Below are positions 49,759 to 56,427 of a stretch of DNA of 56,427 nt, piece by piece. The stretch spans positions 1-56,427 of the forward strand of contig JAFYDA010000064.1 in assembly GCA_017545045.1 (NCBI GenBank). The letters run 5' to 3'. Positions within the stretch are counted from its first letter, which is position 1; every line of letters starts with the position of its first letter. The DNA comes from Prevotella sp. GTDB taxonomy: Bacteria > Bacteroidota > Bacteroidia > Bacteroidales > Bacteroidaceae. The position numbers and the translations under genes are program-made. The notes beneath the pieces are model-generated. The model saw only the letters and a list, made by a program, of their open reading frames with translations. It was not told where the DNA came from and did no database searches.

Positions 49759-51810
49759 CTATTTTTTTAGCTCAGGATAACTGATACGAGTATGATAAAT
49801 CATCTTCAACTTCTCGATAAGAACGGTCTTGGCATATTGGATGTCGCGGAAAGTGATAGGACATTCGCGGAAATAGCCCTCATCCATCTGACTATCTATG
49901 ATGCGGTTCACCAGTTCACGTATACTCTGCTCAGTAAAGTCAGGCAACGAACGTGAAGCAGCCTCTACGGCATCGGCCATCATGAGGATAGCCTGCTCCT
50001 TGGTAAAGGGGTTGGGGCCAGGGTAAGTGAACAGCAGGTCATCAACTTGTTCGTCGGGAAAATCGTTCTTCTGCTTTACATAGAAATACTTGGTCTTGCC
50101 AAGGCCGTGATGAGTGGAAATAAACTCACGAATCACCTGCGGCAGATTGTATTTGTCTGCCAGCTTAAGCCCTTCCGTGACATGACTAATGAGCATTTGC
50201 GCGCTCTCAATATAGGTCTTTCCTTCATGAGGATTGATACCCGACTGGTTTTCGGTGAAACAGATTGGATTGGTGATCTTACCTATATCATGATAGAGGG
50301 CACCCGTACGCACCAACTGACTCTTTGCATTAATCTTATTTGCAATCTCTGCAGCCAGGTTACCCACCTGTATGCTATGCTGGAACGTGCCGGGAGCCAC
50401 TTCGCTCATGCGACGCAACAATTCCTTGTTCATATCCGACAGTTCAATGAGCGTGATATTCGACGTAAAATTGAAAGCTTTCTCTATAATGTACAGCAGA
50501 GGGTAGGAACAGAAAAGCAGCAGCCCATTGATGACCAAATAATTGAACTCGCTATAGTCAATATGCGTAATGTCGTTGTTGCGTATCCAGTTCAGGGCCA
50601 GATTCGTCAGCATGGTGGCGCCCGTCACTAAGACAGCCGTCCAAAACAGCTGAGAACGGCTCGACAGTTCACGCAGCGAGAAGATAGCTATCAATCCGGC
50701 AACCTCCTCGACGGCAAAGAATTCCAACGGATGCTGTAATATAGCTGCACAGATGAGCACGGTCACAGTATGTGCCATGAAAGCCGTTCGTGAGTCCATG
50801 AAGACGCGGACGAAGATAGGCACCATGGCAAAGGGAATCATGAAGATGTGGAGAATGTTGTGATTCACCATGAGCGAGGCCGTGACGACAAAAAGCAGAA
50901 TCAGCGCATAGAGCATCATGGCCGAGCGCGGCTTCTCAAAGTAATCTTTACGGAAAAGGCTGATGAAGACCGTGAAGCAAATGATCAACAGTCCGACATA
51001 CAGAATCTCGCCAAGTATGACGTAGCTCATCTGAACATCGTCCTTCTGACGCCGTTCACTCTCACGGAAATAAGACTCAAGGATGTTATAGGTATGCTCG
51101 TCGACAATTTCACCGCGGTCAATAATTTTCTGGCCGCGCTGAGCGACACCGTTAGCAAGAGGAATGCTGCTAAGCAAATCGTCCAGACCTGATTCGCTGC
51201 GTTCCTTGTCATACGTCAGGTTGGACATGATATAGTCATTCAAGCTGCATTTTATTAGCAAATCACGGTAATCGGCTAGTTTGGGAATACTAAGGAGTTG
51301 CTCATAGGCCCCAATAGTAGAGTTCAGCTTAGTGATAGGAACACTGACGGCTGTTTTGCCATTGACCAGCCTCACGCACTTTGAAGTGTCGGCATGCAGT
51401 TTCTGGTATTCCGTCGTGTTCATAATTCCCTGTGAATAGAGACGACGCAACTGAGCTGCAATCATTCCTACACACTCATGAGGCACCCCGGGAATACCAT
51501 TGGGATAATCTTGCAAGAATTGTCTCACCTGCCTTGTTTCAACTTCATTGTTGAAAAAATAATAAGGCTCAAACTCTTTTATCAGACTGTCGCGCTGGCG
51601 CTGCACTAATTTCTCACTCTTATAAATGGGGAAGTCGAAGGGAGCCGTAAAGTCGGCATAACGCCAGGGCTTGCCTTTCTCTATCTTAAAATTATTACTG
51701 TTATCACGGGGCATTGTCCACACGATCACGGTCACGGTTGCTGCCACTAAAGCAACCTTGATGAGGATATTACGCCAGTATGAATTCTCTTTTACCTGTC
51801 TGTTCATCAC
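49759..51810 (-). CDS. 7TM-HD phosphohydrolase (PgpH-like c-di-AMP phosphodiesterase)
   Basis: The 683-aa membrane protein has an N-terminal helix, an extracytoplasmic 7TMR-HDED domain, about seven membrane helices in the middle (residues ~270-460) and a cytosolic HD domain with YHDIGKI and ISTHHGLG. This is the PgpH layout; characterised members hydrolyse c-di-AMP. It is divergent from gltX, with a -7 box at 51831-51838. Confidence 0.9.
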   Translation of the reverse strand: MMNRQVKENSYWRNILIKVALVAATVTVIVWTMPRDNSNNFKIEKGKPWRYADFTAPFDFPIYKSEKLVQRQRDSLIKEFEPYYFFNNEVETRQVRQFLQDYPNGIPGVPHECVGMIAAQLRRLYSQGIMNTTEYQKLHADTSKCVRLVNGKTAVSVPITKLNSTIGAYEQLLSIPKLADYRDLLIKCSLNDYIMSNLTYDKERSESGLDDLLSSIPLANGVAQRGQKIIDRGEIVDEHTYNILESYFRESERRQKDDVQMSYVILGEILYVGLLIICFTVFISLFRKDYFEKPRSAMMLYALILLFVVTASLMVNHNILHIFMIPFAMVPIFVRVFMDSRTAFMAHTVTVLICAAILQHPLEFFAVEEVAGLIAIFSLRELSSRSQLFWTAVLVTGATMLTNLALNWIRNNDITHIDYSEFNYLVINGLLLFCSYPLLYIIEKAFNFTSNITLIELSDMNKELLRRMSEVAPGTFQHSIQVGNLAAEIANKINAKSQLVRTGALYHDIGKITNPICFTENQSGINPHEGKTYIESAQMLISHVTEGLKLADKYNLPQVIREFISTHHGLGKTKYFYVKQKNDFPDEQVDDLLFTYPGPNPFTKEQAILMMADAVEAASRSLPDFTEQSIRELVNRIIDSQMDEGYFRECPITFRDIQYAKTVLIEKLKMIYHTRISYPELKK

Positions 51811-51830
51811 TTTTTCTGTTCTTTACGCCG

Positions 51831-51838
51831 CAAAGATA
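51831..51838 (-). promoter_or_regulatory. -7 box of the 7TM-HD gene
   Basis: TATCTTTG on the minus strand, 21 nt upstream of the ATG; -33 element unclear. Confidence 0.5.
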
Positions 51839-51882
51839 CGAAATAATTCATAATTCATCATTAATAATTCATATTTTATTCG

Positions 51883-51890
51883 TAACTTTG
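51883..51890 (+). promoter_or_regulatory. -7 box of the gltX promoter
   Basis: TAACTTTG, 20 nt before the gltX ATG, so the leader is short. Between it and the divergent box lies an AT-rich run of TAATTCAT-like microrepeats (51844-51875). Confidence 0.55.
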
Positions 51891-51909
51891 CACAAAATTT
51901 CGAAAAAAC

Positions 51910-53472
51910 ATGGCAGAAAGAAGAGTTAGAGTACGATTTGCCCCGAGTCCTACGGGGGCTTTACATATTGGTGGTGTACGCACTGCCCTGTATAACTACC
52001 TGTTCGCACGTCAGCATGGCGGCGACCTCGTGTTCCGCATCGAGGACACCGACTCAACGCGCTTCGTGCCAGGAGCCGAGGAATATATCATCGAGTCTTT
52101 CCGCTGGCTGGGCATCAAGTTTGACGAGGGCGTCTCCTTCGGCGGCAACTACGGCCCCTACCGTCAGAGTGAGCGCCGCGACATCTATAAGCAGTATGTG
52201 AAGCTGTTGCTCGACAACGGCAAGGCATACATCGCCTTCGACACGCCAGAGGAGCTGGAGGCCAAGCGCAAGGAGATAGAGAATTTCCAGTATGACAACA
52301 AGACGCGCACGCTGATGCGCAACTCACTGACATTGCCTGCCGACGAGGTGGAACGGCTGATTGCCGAAGGACACCAGTACGTGGTGCGCTTCAAGATCGA
52401 TGCCGGACAGGAAGTGTTGGTCAACGACCTTATCCGCGGCGAGGTGCGAGTGAAAAGCGACATCCTCGACGACAAGGTTCTCTTCAAGAGTGCTGACCAA
52501 CTGCCAACTTATCATCTGGCCAATATCGTCGACGACCATCTGATGGAAATCACTCATGTCATACGTGGCGAAGAGTGGCTGCCAAGTGCTCCGCTCCACG
52601 TATTGCTCTACGAGGCCTTCGGCTGGCAGGACACCATGCCGCAGTTTGCACACCTACCCCTGCTGCTGAAGCCTGTTGGCAACGGCAAGCTCTCAAAGCG
52701 CGACGGCGACAAGTTGGGTTTCCCGGTGTTCCCCTTGGAATGGCATGACCCCAAGACCGGCGAGGTCAGCTCCGGCTATCGTGAAAAGGGCTACCTGCCC
52801 GAAGCCGTCATCAACTTCCTCGCCCTGCTTGGCTGGAGTCCCGGCAACGACCAGGAACTCATGACGCTGGACGAGATGGTCAGCCTCTTCGACCTTAGCA
52901 AATGCTCAAAGAACGGAGCCAAGTTCGACCATATAAAAGCAGAATGGTTCAACCGCCAGTACCTGCTGAAACTGCCCGATGCCGACTGGTGCCCAGCCTT
53001 CGACAAAGTGCTCCGTGAGAACGGCATCACCGCCACCGCCGAACAGGAAGCAGAGGTGGTACGAATGATGAAGACAAAAGTCATTGAAGTTGAAGACAAG
53101 GAGGGCAACAAGAGAAAGCGCAACGTTTCTTTCCCCAGCGACCTGTGGCCACTCACCAAGTTCTTCTTCGTGGCTCCTACCGAGTTTGACCGTGAGGGCG
53201 ACAAGTTCATACGCAAGAACTGGAAAGAGGATACTGCCGACCAGATGCGACAGATGGTCGACGTACTGGAGTCCATCACCGACTGGAGCATAGAAGGACA
53301 GCAGGCCGTCGTCGACCCGTGGGTAGAGCAGACTGGCATCAAGCCTTGGAACGCGTGGCGCATAGCCCTCGTAGGTACTGGCCAGGGTCCCGACATGTAC
53401 GAACTCTCCGCTTTCCTCGGAAAGGAGGAGACCATCAGACGCATGAAACATGCCATTGAAGTGCTTGCATAA
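51910..53472 (+). CDS. gltX: Glutamyl-tRNA synthetase
   Basis: Charges tRNA-Glu. The 520-aa class I synthetase has the HIGH-type motif in [27 protein letters not shown], and the KMSKS equivalent KLSKRDGD, followed by the anticodon-binding domain. The length fits the Bacteroidetes form, with an insertion ([20 protein letters not shown]) in the C-terminal part. waaA follows 26 nt downstream. Confidence 0.97.
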   Translation: MAERRVRVRFAPSPTGALHIGGVRTALYNYLFARQHGGDLVFRIEDTDSTRFVPGAEEYIIESFRWLGIKFDEGVSFGGNYGPYRQSERRDIYKQYVKLLLDNGKAYIAFDTPEELEAKRKEIENFQYDNKTRTLMRNSLTLPADEVERLIAEGHQYVVRFKIDAGQEVLVNDLIRGEVRVKSDILDDKVLFKSADQLPTYHLANIVDDHLMEITHVIRGEEWLPSAPLHVLLYEAFGWQDTMPQFAHLPLLLKPVGNGKLSKRDGDKLGFPVFPLEWHDPKTGEVSSGYREKGYLPEAVINFLALLGWSPGNDQELMTLDEMVSLFDLSKCSKNGAKFDHIKAEWFNRQYLLKLPDADWCPAFDKVLRENGITATAEQEAEVVRMMKTKVIEVEDKEGNKRKRNVSFPSDLWPLTKFFFVAPTEFDREGDKFIRKNWKEDTADQMRQMVDVLESITDWSIEGQQAVVDPWVEQTGIKPWNAWRIALVGTGQGPDMYELSAFLGKEETIRRMKHAIEVLA

Positions 53473-53498
53473 TTGTAAATCGTCAAATCGTTAATAAA

Positions 53499-54755
53499 TT
53501 GTACAACCTCATCATATACCTCTATCTCTGCGGCGTTGCAGTCTACAGCCTTTTCAACGAGAAGGTGCGCAAGATGTGGCGTGGCGAACGTGCGGCTTTT
53601 GATGTATTACGTCAAAAAGTGGATCCTACAGCACACTACGTCTGGTTCCATGCAGCATCGCTCGGTGAGTTCGAACAGGGGCGTCCGCTGATGGAACAGT
53701 TGCGACAAGACCACCCCGAACTGAAAATCCTACTGACATTCTTCTCACCCAGTGGCTATGAGGTGCGCAAGGATTACAAAGGAGCCGACATCGTCTGCTA
53801 CCTGCCACTTGACACCATCACTAACGCCCGTCGATTTCTGAGACTGTTTCGACCAGAAATGGCCTTCTTCATCAAGTATGAGTTCTGGTATAACTATCTT
53901 CACATTCTTAAGCACCGCCATGTTCCTGTCTATAGCGTGAGCAGCATTTTCCGTCCCGACCAAGTGTTCTTCAAATGGTACGGACGGCAGTACGGCCGTG
54001 TCCTCAATTGCTTCACACACTTCTTTGTACAGAATGAACAGAGTCAGCAACTGTTGGCCAAAATTGGCATTGACTGCGTCAGTATCACTGGCGACACCCG
54101 TTTTGACCGTGTGCTCCAAATCAAGGAACAGGCAAAGCAATTACCCATCATCGACAGTTTCTTAAATCTTGCTGAAGAAAAGCCACAAGTCTTTGTTGCC
54201 GGTTCTTCATGGCCGCCTGACGAAGATATCTTCATCCGCTATTTCCATGAACACCCGGAATGGAAGCTCATTATTGCACCACATGTCATAAGCGAGGAAC
54301 ACTTGCAGCAGATCATAGAGAAACTTGGCAACCGCAAGATCATTCGTTATACAGAGGCAGAAAAAATCACCTCTTCATCTTCCTCATCTCCTCTAAACGA
54401 ATATGATGTCCTTATCATTGACTGTTTTGGACTACTTAGCAGTATCTACCGCTATGCCACGGTGACCTACATCGGCGGCGGCTTTGGCGTAAGCATCCAT
54501 AACACAGTAGAAGCTGCCGTTTGGGGTGTTCCGGTCATCTTTGGTCCTGAAAACAAAAAGTTCCAAGAGGCACAGGAACTGAAGCAATGCCGTGGAGGAT
54601 GGGAGATTACCGGCTACGAAGACTTCGAGCGCATCATGACACGTTTTGCCAACGACGAGGGCGCATTAACTGAGGCTGGCAAGGCTGCCGGCGAATACGT
54701 ACAACACAAAGCTGGTGCTACAAGAATGATTCTTGCAGCGACGACACTTAAATAA
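53499..54755 (+). CDS. waaA: Kdo transferase WaaA (KdtA)
   Basis: Transfers Kdo from CMP-Kdo to lipid A at the inner membrane. The 418-aa protein starts at a TTG (YNLIIYLYLCGVAVYSLF gives the N-terminal membrane anchor) and has the family marks WFHAASLGEFEQGRPL, TFFSPSGYEVRK, FIKYEFWYNYL and the nucleotide-binding YIGGGFGVSIHNTVEAAVWG. The TTG start is chosen because no ATG lies in frame near the anchor. It completes a Kdo set with kdsA and kdsD elsewhere in the window. Confidence 0.94.
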   Translation: MYNLIIYLYLCGVAVYSLFNEKVRKMWRGERAAFDVLRQKVDPTAHYVWFHAASLGEFEQGRPLMEQLRQDHPELKILLTFFSPSGYEVRKDYKGADIVCYLPLDTITNARRFLRLFRPEMAFFIKYEFWYNYLHILKHRHVPVYSVSSIFRPDQVFFKWYGRQYGRVLNCFTHFFVQNEQSQQLLAKIGIDCVSITGDTRFDRVLQIKEQAKQLPIIDSFLNLAEEKPQVFVAGSSWPPDEDIFIRYFHEHPEWKLIIAPHVISEEHLQQIIEKLGNRKIIRYTEAEKITSSSSSSPLNEYDVLIIDCFGLLSSIYRYATVTYIGGGFGVSIHNTVEAAVWGVPVIFGPENKKFQEAQELKQCRGGWEITGYEDFERIMTRFANDEGALTEAGKAAGEYVQHKAGATRMILAATTLK

Positions 54756-54763
54756 CTAAAAAA

Positions 54764-55855
54764 ATGTGGATGGTCATCTTTATGGTACTGCCCCTGATGG
54801 GCGTTACCTATATCTCATGGCATTTGTGGACACTCTTACCTGTACCACCCATCTGGCGGGTACTTGCAATCACATTGATGATTGGATCGTTCGCAATGAT
54901 GTTCCTCAACTTCGGACGTCGCTTCGACAGCCTACCCCTGCCATTGGCCACCGCCTGTTACGAAGTGTCAACATCAAGCATATTCGTAATGCTCTACCTT
55001 GTCATCTTGTTCCTTGTACTCGATTTTGGCAGGCTCGTCCATCTTGTCCCTCGCTCGTGGCTCTACCAAAATGGAGTAACAGCCATAGCCATCTGCACAT
55101 TCCTCATCGCCCTGTTCTTCTATGGCAATCTTAAATATAATAATAAGGTACGCGTAGAACTTGGCATCAAAACAGGAAAAAAACTTTCAAAGGACTATAG
55201 AGTGGTCATGCTCAGCGACCTTCACCTGGGTTATCACAATCCACGCAAAGAACTGGCCCGATGGATTAACTTAGTAAACGCCGAGCATCCTGACTTTATC
55301 CTTATAGCCGGCGATATCATCGACGGCAGCATGCGTCCTGTCATAGAAGAAAACATGGCCGAGGAATTCCGTCGGCTGAATGCTCCCGTTTATGCATGCC
55401 TCGGTAATCACGAATACTACAGTGGTACACATGAAGCGCAACAGTTCTATCACGATGCCGGCATCAATCTGCTCATTGACGAATCGATTGTTATAGATTC
55501 ATGCATCACTCTTATCGGACGTGACGACCGCACGAACATGCGCCGCAAACCAATCAATGAGCTGACAAAACATTCTTCCAAGAATGACAAACCTTACACC
55601 ATCGTCATAGACCATCAGCCCTACAATCTTGACAGAAGCGAAGCTGCAGGAATAGATTTTCAGTTGAGTGGACACACCCACCGCGGACAAGTTTGGCCTA
55701 TATCTTGGATTACAGACGCCATCTATGAATGTTCATGGGGAAGCCATCAACGCGGCAACACACGCTTCTATATTTCAAGCGGAATAGGCATCTGGGGAGG
55801 AAAGTTCCGCATCGGAACCCAGTCTGAATACATCGTCACAACAATTAAACATTAA
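54764..55855 (+). CDS. Membrane-bound calcineurin-like metallophosphoesterase
   Basis: The 363-aa protein has four to five N-terminal membrane helices (to about residue 125) and a phosphoesterase domain with the complete metal set: LSDLHLGY, AGDIIDG, LGNHEYY, DHQPYN and GHTHRGQ. It resembles YkuE/YaeI-type enzymes. The 8-nt spacing after waaA hints at a role in lipid A or envelope phosphate metabolism, as for LpxG-type enzymes, but the substrate is unknown. Confidence 0.85.
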   Translation: MWMVIFMVLPLMGVTYISWHLWTLLPVPPIWRVLAITLMIGSFAMMFLNFGRRFDSLPLPLATACYEVSTSSIFVMLYLVILFLVLDFGRLVHLVPRSWLYQNGVTAIAICTFLIALFFYGNLKYNNKVRVELGIKTGKKLSKDYRVVMLSDLHLGYHNPRKELARWINLVNAEHPDFILIAGDIIDGSMRPVIEENMAEEFRRLNAPVYACLGNHEYYSGTHEAQQFYHDAGINLLIDESIVIDSCITLIGRDDRTNMRRKPINELTKHSSKNDKPYTIVIDHQPYNLDRSEAAGIDFQLSGHTHRGQVWPISWITDAIYECSWGSHQRGNTRFYISSGIGIWGGKFRIGTQSEYIVTTIKH

Positions 55856-55861
55856 TCAGCA

Positions 55862-55999
55862 CCACCACAGAAAATTCCAAGGAAGACAAATGTACGATAG
55901 ATTTGTCCCACGCCTTGGGAATTTTCTGGGGTGGCTCCACAGATTTGTCCCACGGCCTGGGACAAAAATCCCACAGCCTGGGAATTTTCTGGAAAAACT
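55862..55999. repeat. Palindromic repeat cluster 3' of the phosphoesterase gene
   Basis: Units of 20-23 nt around TTTGTCCCACGGCCTGGGAC and ATTTTCTGGGGTGGCTCCAC. The sequence at 55862-55878 pairs with 55919-55935 (one mismatch in 17), and smaller dyads (TCCCA..TGGGA) lie inside. It begins 7 nt after the stop. The gene-free interval 55856-56205 contains only this cluster and the REP-like element. Confidence 0.78.
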
Positions 56000-56064
56000 C
56001 ACAAATTAAATTTGCAGCGGACTCACGCTGACTATAATAGTATATCAAAGAACGCTTTTACAGA

Positions 56065-56146
56065 CGTTCAGCCGGATTTGTAATCCGGCTGCAGTGAGTA
56101 TAAGCATCTCCAGATGCGATAATCGGATTACAAATCCGCCCGAACG
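56065..56146. repeat. REP/BIME-like inverted-repeat element
   Basis: Outer arms 56065-56087 and 56124-56146 are complementary at 21 of 23 positions. The 5' side also folds as AGCCGGAT-TTGTA-ATCCGGCT, and the centre holds GCATCT-CC-AGATGC (56104-56117). The form resembles elements mobilised by REP-associated transposases in Bacteroidetes; no such transposase is in the window. Confidence 0.75.
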
Positions 56147-56205
56147 GAGCACTTTTATGGATTAAAAGAGTAGGTTTGCAGGAAGTTTGGTGTTCATGCT
56201 TGTAG

Positions 56206-56427
56206 TTAGAGTGTCTGAAGTGATAGAATAAAAGCGACATGGCATCCCATTACCGAACTGCGTTCGCCTACCCGTAGCCTTTGGCACGGTGTATCAGCCA
56301 GTTCGAGCATACCGCCTTGCTGAATCACCATTCTGCGACTTAGAGACAAGCCGATTCCGCTACCGCTTCGTTTGGTGGTGAAGAATGGTACAAAGAGTGA
56401 CTGGCGATTTTCGGCAGGGATGGGAAG
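56206..56427 (-). CDS. Sensor histidine kinase, C-terminal end only
   Basis: Seventy-three codons run from the window edge to a TAA at 56206. The sequence PIPAENRQSLFVPFFTTKRS is the F/G2 region of a HATPase domain and SGIGLSLSRRMVIQQGGML the glycine-rich lid, so this is the end of a histidine kinase whose body lies beyond the window. The last ~30 residues (DTPCQRLRVGERSSVMGCHV...) are less conserved than usual, perhaps a replaced C-terminus. Confidence 0.8.
   Translation of the reverse strand, partial: LPIPAENRQSLFVPFFTTKRSGSGIGLSLSRRMVIQQGGMLELADTPCQRLRVGERSSVMGCHVAFILSLQTL

Noticed and set aside
56206-56300. Frameshift near the end of the histidine kinase
   Set aside because: The 74 codons to the TAA are continuous and GCHVAFILSL can be read as the usual final strand, so a divergent tail is simpler.

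Overview
The window looks like a chromosome segment from a glycan-degrading member of the Bacteroidota, most likely Prevotella/Segatella or a close relative. The evidence is Bacteroidetes-type promoters (TTTG, 19-20 nt, TAnnTTTG) upstream of several genes, weak Shine-Dalgarno sequences, a Bacteroidetes-style nusB-yajC-ybbR-coaE cluster, GH92/GH125/GH36/PL11 enzymes, and hybrid two-component, BlaI/M56 and OMPP1 proteins typical of the phylum. The species assignment is inference.

Layout. 1-3990: an AT-richer accessory patch with a McrB/McrC type IV restriction pair (McrB cut by the window edge), an ORF6N/PLD-like protein, an unknown 111-aa protein, an ORF6N remnant and a small gene coupled to a truncated partner. 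3995-12348: luxS, then a minus-strand run of xth, a GH2 (beta-glucuronidase-like), an SGNH hydrolase, a fusion of an endonuclease/exonuclease/phosphatase (EEP) domain to a GH92 alpha-mannosidase, and a GH125 alpha-1,6-mannosidase. 12.7-15.8 kb: a solute-binding-like lipoprotein coupled to a TPR protein. 15.8-22.6 kb: a minus-strand run of kdsA, kdsD, a hybrid two-component-like regulator without an ATPase domain or phospho-acceptor Asp, and a phospholipase D/cardiolipin-synthase-like enzyme. 22.7-29 kb: an MscS-family channel, a GH36 alpha-galactosidase, a BadF-type sugar kinase and DUF5606. 29-35.4 kb: coaE, ybbR, yajC and nusB on minus; rplY, pth, an S4 protein, a GH43-like protein and queF on plus. 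35.4-46.4 kb: two PL11 rhamnogalacturonan lyases, a carboxyltransferase with a degenerate biotinyl domain, a BlaI-M56/TonB pair with twin operators, and a glycyl-radical-enzyme activase. 46.6-56.4 kb: two OMPP1/FadL-like porins, a 7TM-HD phosphohydrolase (PgpH-like), gltX, waaA, a membrane metallophosphoesterase and the C-terminus of a histidine kinase.

How it fits together. Mannoside removal (GH92, GH125, perhaps the EEP domain), glucuronide removal (GH2), pectin backbone cleavage (PL11) and side-chain removal (GH36, GH43) indicate secreted or periplasmic plant, fungal or host glycan use. Kdo synthesis (kdsA, kdsD) and transfer (waaA) mark lipopolysaccharide assembly. YbbR and the PgpH-like protein suggest c-di-AMP control.

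The most unusual items are the EEP-GH92 fusion, the kinase-less pseudo-hybrid regulator inside a Kdo operon, a carboxyltransferase without the biotin-attachment motif, near-palindromic codon repeats in the ORF6N gene, and several families of palindromic intergenic repeats placed directly 3' of genes. I saw no tRNA, rRNA, CRISPR array or intact insertion sequence.
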